Positions 55,621 through 64,000 of a DNA stretch of 64,000 bases are shown here, piece by piece (position 1 is the stretch's first letter; each line of letters begins with the position of its first letter). The stretch covers positions 1 through 64,000 of the forward strand of contig JAJFKV010000025.1 of assembly GCA_021773055.1 (NCBI GenBank), written 5' to 3'. The position numbers and the translations under genes were made by a program. The stretch comes from Woeseiaceae bacterium. GTDB lineage: Bacteria; Pseudomonadota; Gammaproteobacteria; Steroidobacterales; Woeseiaceae. The notes beneath the pieces were generated by a model. The model saw nothing but the letters and a program-made list of their open reading frames with translations, searched no databases and was not told the DNA's origin.

Positions 55621-57546
55621 ATGCGATTCGATAATCAGCGCAGGAATAACAACATCAATACTCGCAAGCTGGTCCCAGGGAAGTTACCTGTCATCGCGTC
55701 CGCTGCAGCTGTTCTCGCGGCGGTCTTTTCATTTTCAGCTCACGCCATCGAAGTCGAAACCCCGGCAGTTGCATTAAGCGGCGTTTCGATGACCTATACG
55801 GTCAGCGATGCGACTCCGGGTGACTTCGTTAGTATTGCAGTTGGTGGCAAATCCTTCAGTGCCATTGCGGACGACAACGGACAGGCTGAATTCACCGATG
55901 TGGCAATTGCTGCGGCAGGTGAAACCACCGTCACGGCAACTGCTGGCGGAGCATCAGCAAAGGTCTCCGTGCGTGTAATACCGGGTTGGGTTTCGATTCT
56001 GCCGGCAGTAATGGCAATCGCGATTGCCCTGACTTTGCGCAACGTAATTCCAGCCCTGTTGCTCGGCTTGTGGCTGGGTGCAACCGCCTTGCAATCATTT
56101 AGTGCGAAGGGCGCAGGACTTGGCCTGCTGGATACTTTTCAGGTCTTTGTCAGAGGCGCGCTGGCGGATTCAGATCGTGCATCCATTGTCCTGTTCACGA
56201 TGATGATTGGCGGCATGGTGGGAATCATTACTCGCAATGGTGGCATGGCCAGTATCGTTCTTGCCATTGTGAGTCGGGCGAAGACCGCGATCGGTGGACA
56301 AGTGGCTGTCTGGCTGATGGGCATGATGATCTTTTTCGATGACTACAGTAATACGCTGGTGGTCGGGAATACCGCCAGGTCATTGACGGACCATCTGAAG
56401 ATATCACGTGAAAAACTCGCCTACATCGTCGATTCGACCGCAGCTCCCGTCGCGTGTATCGCCCTCATTACTACATGGATTGGCTATCAGATTGGCCTCA
56501 TTGATCAGGCGCTGGGGACAATCCCCGAGCTCGCCGATTTTCAGGCGTACTCCGTGTTTATCCAGTCAATTCCATACAGTTTTTATCCGATTCTGGCGAT
56601 AGCATTTGTGCTGATCGTTGCATCTTCCGGTCTTGATTTTGGTCCGATGTATAAAGCAGAAGTCAGGGCCAGGGGTGGCAAGGTAAAACCGGAAATGGCA
56701 GAGGCATTACCCGCGCTCGAAGGTGAAGAATTGTCACCGAAAGACAATATTCCCCTGCGCGCATTTAATGCGTTTATTCCCATCATCGTATTAATCGTTG
56801 CGTTGGGAGCGAGTCTTGTCGCGCTGGGCGAAGGTGACACGTTGACGCGAATTCTGGAGACCACTGAGCCGTACAAGGCGATGATGTATTCATCATTTAT
56901 GGGCGTTCTTGCCGCTGCAACACTGACCATTGGCCAGGGAATACTGTCGGTTCACGAAACGATCGATGCCTGGTATGGGGGCCTCCGAGCCACTTTGTTC
57001 GGCATGATCATTCTGGTACTGGCGTGGTCACTGTCGGACGTTACCGCTGCGTTGCATACGGCATCGTATCTCGTAACCTTGCTCGCTGATTCACTGCCCG
57101 TAGCGCTGATACCGGCGATCGCATTCATTCTTGCGGCAATCACAGCTTTTACGACGGGTACAAGCTGGGGCACCATGGCGATACTGATGCCATTAATCAT
57201 TCCGCTCTCCTGGGCTGTCATGACCGTGCATGGGGTAGCGGATCCGAGCGGTATGCACATTATGTATTCGGCGATCGCATGCGTTCTTGCCGGCGCAGTG
57301 TGGGGTGATCATTGCTCGCCGATTTCAGACACGACCGTGTTGTCTTCCATTGCCAGTGGTTGCAATCACATCGAGCACGTTCGCACGCAGCTTCCATATG
57401 CGCTGTTGGTAGGAGCGGCGAGTCTTCTGATTGGAACCATACCCGGGGGGTATGGAGTGCCGCCCTGGATATCATTGTTAGTCGGCGTCTCGGTTCTGTA
57501 CGCAATTCTAAAAACATTCGGACGGCGCGCCGAGGCGCAGACGTGA
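55621..57546 (+). CDS. NhaC-type transporter with an N-terminal signal peptide and Ig-like domain
   Basis: A 641-residue membrane protein. Residues 1 to about 47 contain a signal peptide (ending SAHA), about 48-125 form a small beta-rich domain (VETPAVALSGVSMTYTVSDA through TAGGASAKVSV) resembling an immunoglobulin-like fold, and the remainder is a Na+/H+ antiporter NhaC-like transporter with many helices (MIFFDDYSNTLVVGNTARSL, ITAFTTGTSWGTMAILMPL, WGDHCSPISDTTVLSS). Ordinary family members lack the periplasmic domain. The start is taken at ATG 55621; a TTG at 55606 immediately after iclR is possible. Substrate could be an amine or amino acid given the polyamine genes around it. Confidence 0.82.
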   Translation: MRFDNQRRNNNINTRKLVPGKLPVIASAAAVLAAVFSFSAHAIEVETPAVALSGVSMTYTVSDATPGDFVSIAVGGKSFSAIADDNGQAEFTDVAIAAAGETTVTATAGGASAKVSVRVIPGWVSILPAVMAIAIALTLRNVIPALLLGLWLGATALQSFSAKGAGLGLLDTFQVFVRGALADSDRASIVLFTMMIGGMVGIITRNGGMASIVLAIVSRAKTAIGGQVAVWLMGMMIFFDDYSNTLVVGNTARSLTDHLKISREKLAYIVDSTAAPVACIALITTWIGYQIGLIDQALGTIPELADFQAYSVFIQSIPYSFYPILAIAFVLIVASSGLDFGPMYKAEVRARGGKVKPEMAEALPALEGEELSPKDNIPLRAFNAFIPIIVLIVALGASLVALGEGDTLTRILETTEPYKAMMYSSFMGVLAAATLTIGQGILSVHETIDAWYGGLRATLFGMIILVLAWSLSDVTAALHTASYLVTLLADSLPVALIPAIAFILAAITAFTTGTSWGTMAILMPLIIPLSWAVMTVHGVADPSGMHIMYSAIACVLAGAVWGDHCSPISDTTVLSSIASGCNHIEHVRTQLPYALLVGAASLLIGTIPGGYGVPPWISLLVGVSVLYAILKTFGRRAEAQT

Positions 57547-57554
57547 TTAGGTGA

Positions 57555-58328
57555 ATGCAAGTGCCCGCCAGACCCACCATTGCTGTCCCATCTGACCGGC
57601 GTATTCTGGACCCTCACCCGTCACACACTACTGGCGAAAAATACCTGCGTGCGATCATTGACGGCGCAAACGGATTGCCCATTATCGTGCCGTCCATGGC
57701 GGAGGACATCAGTGTCGATGAAATCCTTGATCGCATTGATGGCATTGCTCTGACCGGCAGCTACTCCAATATCGAGCCACATTATTACGGCGCGGAACCG
57801 GCAGGGGATAGTGGTTTCCACGATCCACACCGCGATGCGATGACGCTACCGCTTGCATTGCGAGCGCTTGCAAGGGGCGTTCCGTTACTCGCCGTTTGTC
57901 GGGGGCACCAGGAGTTAAACGTTGCTCTGGGCGGCACATTGCATCAAAACCTGGACGACGTTCAGGGCTATCACAGTCATCTTGAGAACAAATCGGATCC
58001 GCTGGACGTGCAGTACGGGCCGTCGCATTCGGTGTCAATGATGGAAGGTGGGTTGTTACGTCAGTTGGCAGGCGTGGACTCGATCCTGGTGAATTCATTG
58101 CATGCGCAGGGAATTGCGAAGCTCGCGGATGGCGTAACCGTCGAGGCCGTTGCCGATGACGGCTTGATCGAAGCATTCACCGTCGATACAGCGCCCGGTT
58201 TCAATCTGTCCGTGCAGTGGCATCCTGAATGGCGAGTAACTGAAAATGAATTTTCGATGAAAATATTCAAGGCATTTGGTGACGCGTGCAGATCACGCTC
58301 AGCAGAACGACAGGTGCATTGTGAGTAA
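57555..58328 (+). CDS. puuD: Gamma-glutamyl-gamma-aminobutyrate hydrolase (PuuD-like)
   Basis: Class I glutamine amidotransferase-like hydrolase of 257 residues. Nucleophile Cys115 is in LLAVCRGHQELNV, and the partner His and Glu are in VQWHPEW near the C-terminus. In the Puu pathway this enzyme releases glutamate and GABA from gamma-glutamyl-GABA. The start ATG 57555 follows the NhaC gene by eight bases and the end overlaps the second glutamine-synthetase-like gene by eight bases. PuuB and PuuC are not in the window. Confidence 0.9.
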   Translation: MQVPARPTIAVPSDRRILDPHPSHTTGEKYLRAIIDGANGLPIIVPSMAEDISVDEILDRIDGIALTGSYSNIEPHYYGAEPAGDSGFHDPHRDAMTLPLALRALARGVPLLAVCRGHQELNVALGGTLHQNLDDVQGYHSHLENKSDPLDVQYGPSHSVSMMEGGLLRQLAGVDSILVNSLHAQGIAKLADGVTVEAVADDGLIEAFTVDTAPGFNLSVQWHPEWRVTENEFSMKIFKAFGDACRSRSAERQVHCE

Positions 58329-59652
58329 AGACGATGTCTTTCAGGCTTGGTTACAGGAACGCAAAATCGAAGATGTTGAAGCGTTCGTTCCGGACATGGC
58401 CGGTTCCGCACGTGGCAAGGTGATCCCGGCCGACAAGTTCGGGACTAGTCAGGTCAAAATGCCAGAGTCAATCTTCTCGCAAACCATTTCGGGCGACTAC
58501 ATCGACGATGTGAACAACGTCGAGGATCGTGACATGTTGCTGGTACCCGACCCAACAACACTTCGCCCGGTACCGTGGTTGTCTGACCCTGCTGCCTCGG
58601 TATTTTTTGACTGCTACCACCGTGATGGCACTCAGGTCGCGAAATCTCCGCGCTCCGTGTTACGAAACGTTCTCGCGAAATTCGAGGCACGCGGCTGGAT
58701 ACCCGTAGTTGCACCGGAAGTCGAATTTTACCTGTTGAGTCCGCACTCGGACCCACAAGCGGACCCGAAGCCACCGGAGGGCCGCCTTGGGCGGACCGAG
58801 AATGTTCGGCAGCCCTTCAGCATTGACACGATGAACGACTTTGAGCCGTTTATTTTCGACGTCTATAAATATTGCGAAGCTCAGGGGATTCGGGTTGACA
58901 CGCTGTCCCAGGAGATGGGTCCTGCGCAGCTGGAGATCAACTTCAAACATGGCAACGCACTTGATCTTGCCGACCAGGTGTTCCTCTTCAAGCGCACACT
59001 TCGTGAGGCCGCCATTCTTCATGAAATTCATGCGACATTTCTCGCCAAACCGTATTCCGGGGAGGCCGGCAGTTCATTGCACATTCACCAGAGTGTTCTC
59101 GACAAGAAGGGCGACAACATATTTTCGCAAGACGACGGACAGGCGAGCGATCTGTTCCACGGCTATCTTGGCGGACTGCAGCGCTACATGCCCGATGTCA
59201 TGCTGACTTTCGCGCCCTACGTCAATTCCTACCGACGCTTCATCAACCCGCAGTGTTCTCCCGTTAATCTGGCGTGGGCGATAGATAACCGCACTGTTGG
59301 CCTGCGGGTCCCGGACTCACCACCAGAAGCTCGGCGGGTTGAAAACCGGTTGGCCGGGTCTGACGTGAATCCCTACCTGGCGATCGCGGCTACTTTGGCG
59401 TGCGGTTATCTCGGTATGGTGGAGGGGCTGAAGCCAAGCGCAGAAACGGAAGGTAGTGCCTATGGCGGCGAAATCGACTTGCACCGACATATTTACCCGG
59501 CGATCGATGCTATGCGAGATAGTGCAGCAATGCGAAGTATGCTCGGCGATGAATTCGTGACGCTGTATACGGACCTAAAAGACGCCGAATATCGTGAATT
59601 TCAAGAAGTCATCACGCCGTACGAACGTGAAATCCTAATGTTCAATGTTTAA
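58321..59652 (+). CDS. puuA: Second glutamine synthetase-family protein (gamma-glutamylpolyamine synthetase-like)
   Basis: A 443-residue PuuA-type enzyme. N-terminal domain with EAFVPDMAGSARGKVIPADK, catalytic domain with QEMGPAQLEINFKHG, AGSSLHIHQSV and SYRRFINPQCSPVN. The start GTG 58321 lies inside the end of puuD; its N-terminal residues SKDDVFQAW then match the family. It differs clearly from the enzyme encoded at 53353 (for example, around the nucleotide-binding loops), which suggests a different amine. It leads directly into the aminotransferase gene. Confidence 0.9.
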   Translation: MSKDDVFQAWLQERKIEDVEAFVPDMAGSARGKVIPADKFGTSQVKMPESIFSQTISGDYIDDVNNVEDRDMLLVPDPTTLRPVPWLSDPAASVFFDCYHRDGTQVAKSPRSVLRNVLAKFEARGWIPVVAPEVEFYLLSPHSDPQADPKPPEGRLGRTENVRQPFSIDTMNDFEPFIFDVYKYCEAQGIRVDTLSQEMGPAQLEINFKHGNALDLADQVFLFKRTLREAAILHEIHATFLAKPYSGEAGSSLHIHQSVLDKKGDNIFSQDDGQASDLFHGYLGGLQRYMPDVMLTFAPYVNSYRRFINPQCSPVNLAWAIDNRTVGLRVPDSPPEARRVENRLAGSDVNPYLAIAATLACGYLGMVEGLKPSAETEGSAYGGEIDLHRHIYPAIDAMRDSAAMRSMLGDEFVTLYTDLKDAEYREFQEVITPYEREILMFNV

Positions 59653-59662
59653 TGAGGTTGTT

Positions 59663-61036
59663 ATGGCCGCAATAGAGAAACGCTCACGGGAAGACTGGCA
59701 GGAACTCGACAAGAACCACCACCTGCACCCGTTTACCAATCACAAAGAGCTGCACGAGCAACGCTCGCGGATCATCACGCGTGCGGATGGCGTCTATATT
59801 TTCGATGCAGACGGCAACAGGATTCTGGATGGTATGTCGGGTCTGTGGTGTGTGAATGCGGGCTACGGGAGGCAGGAGTTGATCACGGCCGCATCTGCAC
59901 AGATGCAGGAATTGCCGTACTACAATAATTTCTTCCAGTGTGCGCACCCTCCTGTCATCGAACTTTCTTCATTGTTGAAAGAAGTTAGCCAGCCGCAGTT
60001 CAACAGAGTGTTCTTTGCCGGTTCCGGTTCCGAGTCAAACGACACCATCGTACGCATGGTACGAACCTACTGGGATCTGATGGGGCAACCGGAACGGCAT
60101 ACGATAATCAGTCGCGATAATGCGTATCACGGCTCAACCGTGGCGGCGGCCAGCCTGGGCGGTATGAAGGCCATGCACAAACAGAGCGGGCTGCCGATTC
60201 CCGGGATTGTGCATGTCGATCAGCCCTACTGGTTTGGCAGTGACCAGGCCTTGTCACCAGATGAATTCGGCATTGTAGCGGCTCGCTCCATCGAGGCGAA
60301 AATCAAGGAACTCGGAGCAGACAAGATCGCCGCGTTTATCGGAGAACCGATTCAGGGTGCCGGTGGCGTTATTGTGCCGCCGGATACGTACTGGCCGGAA
60401 GTCCAACGAATCTGTGATGAATACGGCATCCTCTTGATTGCCGACGAAGTGATAACAGGGTTTGGCCGACTGGGTGAATGGTTCGGCTCAGACTACTTTT
60501 CAATAACTCCTGATTTCATGCCGTTCGCCAAGGGCGTTACATCGGGCTATCTGCCACTGGGTGGCGTGATGGTCAGCGACCGGGTTGCCGACGTTCTTAT
60601 CGACAAGGCAGGTGAGTTCTTCCATGGTTACACCTACTCCGGGCACCCGGCGTCCTGTGCCGTTGCCATCGCAAATCTGAAGCTGATTCAGCGCGACAAT
60701 CTTGTCGGACGTATCAAGGACGATATCGGCCCCTACCTACAAGGGAAATGGGCCGCCCTGGCTGATCATCCATTGGTCGGGGATACTCGCATGGTCGGTC
60801 TCATGGGCGCGTTCGAAATCGTCAAGAGCAAGAGTCCGTTGCAGCGCTTTGACCAGGAGCAGGGCGCAGGTGGGAAGTGCCGAGACCATCTCATTGCAAA
60901 TGGCGTTTGCATGCGTGCCGTTGGCGATACGATTATTTGTGCACCACCGTTCATCCTCTCGCACGGCGAGGCAGATGAATTGATTGAAACGACCTGGAAG
61001 GCGCTCGATCTGACGCAAGCTGCGTTGGCGGAGTAG
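59663..61036 (+). CDS. spuC: Class III PLP-dependent aminotransferase (putrescine/polyamine type)
   Basis: A 457-residue omega-aminotransferase. The PLP lysine is in FAKGVTSGYLPLGG, the cofactor Asp in IADEVITGFGRLG and the phosphate-binding GSGSESNDT. The segment WCVNAGYGRQELI and the overall length resemble putrescine-pyruvate aminotransferase SpuC and related enzymes. ATG 59663 with GAGG five bases ahead is preferred to ATG 59645, which overlaps the previous gene. Its role is probably transamination of putrescine or gamma-glutamylputrescine in place of the missing PuuB oxidase. Symbol given by family resemblance only. Confidence 0.85.
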   Translation: MAAIEKRSREDWQELDKNHHLHPFTNHKELHEQRSRIITRADGVYIFDADGNRILDGMSGLWCVNAGYGRQELITAASAQMQELPYYNNFFQCAHPPVIELSSLLKEVSQPQFNRVFFAGSGSESNDTIVRMVRTYWDLMGQPERHTIISRDNAYHGSTVAAASLGGMKAMHKQSGLPIPGIVHVDQPYWFGSDQALSPDEFGIVAARSIEAKIKELGADKIAAFIGEPIQGAGGVIVPPDTYWPEVQRICDEYGILLIADEVITGFGRLGEWFGSDYFSITPDFMPFAKGVTSGYLPLGGVMVSDRVADVLIDKAGEFFHGYTYSGHPASCAVAIANLKLIQRDNLVGRIKDDIGPYLQGKWAALADHPLVGDTRMVGLMGAFEIVKSKSPLQRFDQEQGAGGKCRDHLIANGVCMRAVGDTIICAPPFILSHGEADELIETTWKALDLTQAALAE

Positions 61037-61041
61037 TCGCG

Positions 61042-61992
61042 ATGGATAAACACGATAACGATCATGCAATAACTCGCGAGGACCTTCGCGGTACGACACC
61101 CGAGCCCACCTACGGCGGTGTAACCTCGTTCATGCGCCGCAAGTATACGAAGGACATGAGCGGTGTCGATGTAGCCGTTCTGGGAGTGCCGTTCGATACA
61201 GCAACCACCAATCGACCAGGTACTCGGCTGGGGCCACGAGCGATCCGCAATGCGTCAACCATCATGGCGTGGGAGCGGCCCTACGGCATGGATTTTGATC
61301 CATTCGAAAAGCTCGCTGTAGTTGATGCCGGCGATGCTCATTTCGACTTCGGCCGGCCGGAACAGGTGCCGGATGCGATCGAAGCGGCCGCGTACGGAAT
61401 TATATCGAAGGGCCCGGGCCTGCTGACGCTGGGCGGTGATCACTTCATCTCCTATCCGTTGCTTAAAGCGCATGTCAGCAAACACGGCGGCCCAATTTCA
61501 ATTTTGCATTTTGATGCTCACAGCGATACCTGGGCCGATGAGAACGACCGCATCGATCATGGCACCATGTTTTGGTGGGCAACGAAACAAGGCCTGATTG
61601 ATCCTGCGACATCGGTGCAGATCGGAATACGAACGTCGAATCCAGATACTTTGGGCTTCAATATTATCGACGCAACGAAGGTGCACTCGCAGTCAATCGA
61701 GGCCACCGTCGCAGCAGCCCGAAAATGGCTTGGCGACACGCCGGTTTATGTGACTTTCGACATCGATTGCCTGGACCCAAGCTACGCCCCGGGAACCGGA
61801 ACACCGGTTTGTGGCGGTCTGACCAGTCATCAGGCGATGTCTGTTTTACGCGGGCTGCAGGGTATCAACGTGATCGGCATGGACGTCGTTGAGGTTGCGC
61901 CAGCCTATGACGTCGGGGAAATCACCGCGTTGGCGGCGAGCCATATCGCTATGGAGTTGCTGTACCTGTACGCTAATCGCCCGGTATCTTAA
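61042..61992 (+). CDS. speB: Agmatinase-family ureohydrolase
   Basis: A 316-residue manganese enzyme of the arginase superfamily. The binuclear metal ligands are in GGDHFISYP, HFDAHSDTW and FDIDCLDPSYAPGTGTP. Agmatinase gives putrescine and urea; guanidinobutyrase and guanidinopropionase look very similar, so the substrate is inferred from the polyamine genes upstream. It starts six bases after the aminotransferase gene, as the last gene of the run. Its stop codon overlaps that of the convergent TetR gene in the four bases TTAA. Confidence 0.88.
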   Translation: MDKHDNDHAITREDLRGTTPEPTYGGVTSFMRRKYTKDMSGVDVAVLGVPFDTATTNRPGTRLGPRAIRNASTIMAWERPYGMDFDPFEKLAVVDAGDAHFDFGRPEQVPDAIEAAAYGIISKGPGLLTLGGDHFISYPLLKAHVSKHGGPISILHFDAHSDTWADENDRIDHGTMFWWATKQGLIDPATSVQIGIRTSNPDTLGFNIIDATKVHSQSIEATVAAARKWLGDTPVYVTFDIDCLDPSYAPGTGTPVCGGLTSHQAMSVLRGLQGINVIGMDVVEVAPAYDVGEITALAASHIAMELLYLYANRPVS

Positions 61993-62678
61993 GTGACGGT
62001 AGCCGTTTTTGGCTGCCAGTCCGCCGGCATATCGCCCGGCAGGAAAATCGCGATGATCAGTTCCGAAATCGCCTCCAGCGTCGCGGGATCCTCAATATCA
62101 ATTCCGCTTGAGGCCTTGAGCTCATTGCCAAGCGCCAGCAGGCCGCCCGAGGAGAGGCGAATCATGCTGAACAGCAGGGCAGGATCGCCAGCCGGCGTGA
62201 CACCTAATTCCTGTAATTTTCCGATCATGCGGAAAGTCACTTCGAACAACGGTTTCAGGTGTTCTTCGATGAGCCAGTCGAGCCTCGGGTTTGGATAACT
62301 CGCCTCTTGCACCATCACTTTGTGCAAAGCGGGCTGGCTTTTCGCATAGGTTACGTAGGCACGAATCAGCGCAGACATGCGCATCTTCGGGCACATGTCC
62401 CGGTATTCTTCCAATGACTTTGCCAGAGACAGCGTAAATGCGCTGAATATGTAGTCGGCGGCCGCGCGCCAGAGTTGGTCTTTGTTCTTGAAGTGGTAGG
62501 TGATCAGTGGATGGTGTACACCGGCCCGTTCTGCTATGTCACGTGTCGATGTACCTTTGAATCCGTTCTCTGAGAACGCTTCGACCGCAGCATCGAGAAG
62601 TTTTCGCTGCGTAACAATGCTGCGCTGTTGTTGTTTACGCACCGGTGGGTCCGATTGCAGAGCGGATTCTTGTAACAT
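61989..62678 (-). CDS. TetR/AcrR-family transcriptional regulator
   Basis: A 229-residue regulator: TetR helix-turn-helix in KLLDAAVEAFSENGFKGTSTRDIAERAGVHHPLITYHFKNKDQLW and a C-terminal ligand domain without recognisable specificity. ATG 62678 is used; a TTG at 62690 is also in frame. Convergent with the agmatinase-family gene. A distant inverted pair ACTGGATCA (62691-62699) and TGGTCCAGT (62731-62739) lies upstream and could be part of its control region, but the 31-base spacing makes a single operator unlikely. Confidence 0.85.
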   Translation of the reverse strand: MLQESALQSDPPVRKQQQRSIVTQRKLLDAAVEAFSENGFKGTSTRDIAERAGVHHPLITYHFKNKDQLWRAAADYIFSAFTLSLAKSLEEYRDMCPKMRMSALIRAYVTYAKSQPALHKVMVQEASYPNPRLDWLIEEHLKPLFEVTFRMIGKLQELGVTPAGDPALLFSMIRLSSGGLLALGNELKASSGIDIEDPATLEAISELIIAIFLPGDMPADWQPKTATVT

Positions 62679-62779
62679 TATTTTTCCCAAACTGGATCAA
62701 TTCCGCCAACAATAACGGGATTTATCCACCTGGTCCAGTATGGGAATATTTTACCGTATAGACAAGATAACCACTCGAA

Positions 62780-64000
62780 TCATTCGAGCGCGAACATCAT
62801 TCGGACGCCGACAACTTTCTCGATGAGCACACCATTCTCGATCACGCCTTCGAATTCCCATTTCTCCACGGCCTTTCTGGCGGCGTTGACGAAGGTGTCG
62901 CCAGGTTCGGAGTTCCGGATTTCAATATCCTTAACCGTACCATCGGTCTTTACCGTGAACACGACATCTACCCAGCCGGACAGGCCACGGCGTTCTGCAC
63001 CGCGCGGGTACTTGGGTGACACATATCTGGTGCGATTCAATGAGCTGACAGCGGCTGGTTGTTGAGCTTTAGCAACAGTTTGCTCAGGCTGAGCTGGCTT
63101 GCCGGCTTCGCCGGCTGCTGTGCTGGCCTCGGTATTTGCATCCGTAAGCGGCGCTGCGGAGTCCGCTGCCGGCTGTTGCAGAGCGGCGAGTCTTTCGGCT
63201 TCTGCCACTCGTTCTGCTGCGGCAAGTCTTTCGGCTTCTGCTACTCGTTCTGCATCGGCAATTCGTTCAGCTTCTGCGACTCGGTCTGCCTCGGCAAGTC
63301 TTTCAATCTCGGCCAGCCTATCTGCCTCCGCCTTTCGTTCGGCCGCCGCGAGTCTTTCTGCCTCTGCCCGGCGATCGGCTTCCGCACGACGCTGCTGTTC
63401 AGCAATCGCTGCGCGAGTGTTTGCCAGCGCCGTTACCGTTGACGCGACCTCGACATTGGCCGGATCGAGCGCATGCGCCTCCGCCAGAATATCTTCAGCT
63501 GTGTTCAGATCACCGTTATCCATGGCCGTGCGCGCTTGAAATGCAAGCTTGCCGGCGATAGCGCTGAGCCCCTGACGTGCGGCTGTGTTCCCGGCATCGT
63601 TCGACAAAACGAGCTGGTAATAATAACGAGCGTTGTCATTCGCAGGGCTCATCAACTCACCGGCATCGAGTCTGGCAGCTGCCTTGGCGAGTACACTGTC
63701 GACTTGTTGCGCGCTGCGTCCGGCGCTGAGTTCAGCATCGACAACGTTGATCTCCGTATTGTCCGCGACATTCAGATTGCGAGCGGCACTCAACGCGACC
63801 GCCGCATCTTCGAAGCGGTTCTCGCGAATCGCAACACGAGCACCGTCAAGGTGACCCCGTAATTGCATCTGTGCCAGTTGCGCATTCAGGAACGGCAGTC
63901 GTGAATTTTCCGGATCAACTGCGGCAACGCGCCGCAGTGCAGCTTCGGTATCATCCAGCTGCGATTCCAGCAGTGCCGTTTCTGCCATTCCCAGCGCCTG
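62780..64000 (-). CDS. TonB C-terminal domain protein with hexapeptide repeats (partial, runs off window)
   Basis: The C-terminal 80 residues form a TonB_C domain (YVSPKYPRGAERRGLSGWVDVVF, then VEKWEFEGVI). Before it comes a long Ala/Glu/Arg segment and a helical region with repeated LDPANVEVA-like helical repeats. The frame is open to the window edge and no start can be fixed inside it (an ATG at 63988 is only a possibility), so the N-terminus is missing. Proteins of this type pass energy from the inner membrane to outer-membrane receptors, although TonB domains on large scaffold proteins may serve other envelope functions. Confidence 0.85.
   Translation of the reverse strand, partial: QALGMAETALLESQLDDTEAALRRVAAVDPENSRLPFLNAQLAQMQLRGHLDGARVAIRENRFEDAAVALSAARNLNVADNTEINVVDAELSAGRSAQQVDSVLAKAAARLDAGELMSPANDNARYYYQLVLSNDAGNTAARQGLSAIAGKLAFQARTAMDNGDLNTAEDILAEAHALDPANVEVASTVTALANTRAAIAEQQRRAEADRRAEAERLAAAERKAEADRLAEIERLAEADRVAEAERIADAERVAEAERLAAAERVAEAERLAALQQPAADSAAPLTDANTEASTAAGEAGKPAQPEQTVAKAQQPAAVSSLNRTRYVSPKYPRGAERRGLSGWVDVVFTVKTDGTVKDIEIRNSEPGDTFVNAARKAVEKWEFEGVIENGVLIEKVVGVRMMFALE
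63182..63395 (-). repeat. Repeats encoding (A-E-A-E/D-R-x) units
   Basis: About twelve consecutive hexapeptide units of the form AEADRL, AEAERV, ADAERV, AAAERV inside the TonB-domain gene, predicted to form a long charged helix. The codons are degenerate between units, so the repeat is old at the DNA level. Confidence 0.85.

Overview
The window is a gene-dense stretch of a Gram-negative chromosome with moderate-to-high GC. Product families point to an aerobic or facultatively denitrifying gammaproteobacterium: a fabA-fabB pair, a ccoNOQP-GHIS cbb3 oxidase operon, a cytochrome cd1 nitrite reductase, TonB-dependent uptake, QueF of the long type and proteobacterial cyanophycin genes. The combination resembles marine benthic lineages such as Woeseiaceae; this is inference from gene content, not a database result. 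I see no rRNA, tRNA, CRISPR array, IS element or prophage. No gene-free stretch exceeds 300 bases once the weak ankyrin-like gene at 14145-14468 is accepted.

Layout. 75-7508: phenylacetate degradation (paaZ divergent from paaX-paaI-paaABCDE). 7614-14468: fabA-fabB, S-formylglutathione hydrolase, a TauE/SafE permease overlapping a subclass B3 metallo-beta-lactamase, a MOSC protein, a secreted DmpA-type peptidase and an ankyrin remnant. 14488-17840: an octopine-dehydrogenase-family protein and three uncharacterised envelope proteins. 17851-26450 (minus strand): cbb3 oxidase structural and assembly genes, nearly all touching or overlapping. 26677-28634: a PAS hybrid histidine kinase and SirB2. 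28814-34524: TonB receptor, nirS and an outer-membrane barrel, closed by a strong terminator. 34541-36687: tandem Usp, DksA/TraR-type and FixJ-type proteins. 36847-40523: TetR-controlled HlyD/ABC-2 export operon with two operator-like palindromes. 40567-46840: queF, then cyanophycinase, cyanophycin synthetase and a Mur-ligase-like partner. 46818-50307: hydrolase, EVE protein, and a DUF47-Pit phosphate transport pair. 50315-62678: gamma-glutamyltransferase, MFS transporter, two gamma-glutamylpolyamine-synthetase-like enzymes, IclR regulator, NhaC-type transporter, PuuD-like hydrolase, class III aminotransferase, agmatinase-family enzyme and a TetR regulator. 62780-64000: a TonB-domain protein running off the window.

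How they fit. The cbb3 oxidase and NirS indicate respiration at low oxygen, with the PAS kinase, FixJ-like and Usp proteins as nearby candidates for sensing and response. The cyanophycin genes store Asp and Arg; arginine released from the polymer can lead to agmatine and putrescine, which the gamma-glutamylation/transamination cluster at the right end could catabolise, so storage and recovery of nitrogen may be linked here. The most unusual item is the TonB receptor-nirS-barrel unit: the NirS carries an extra N-terminal cytochrome c domain and a lipoprotein signal, and no heme d1 biosynthesis genes lie in the window.
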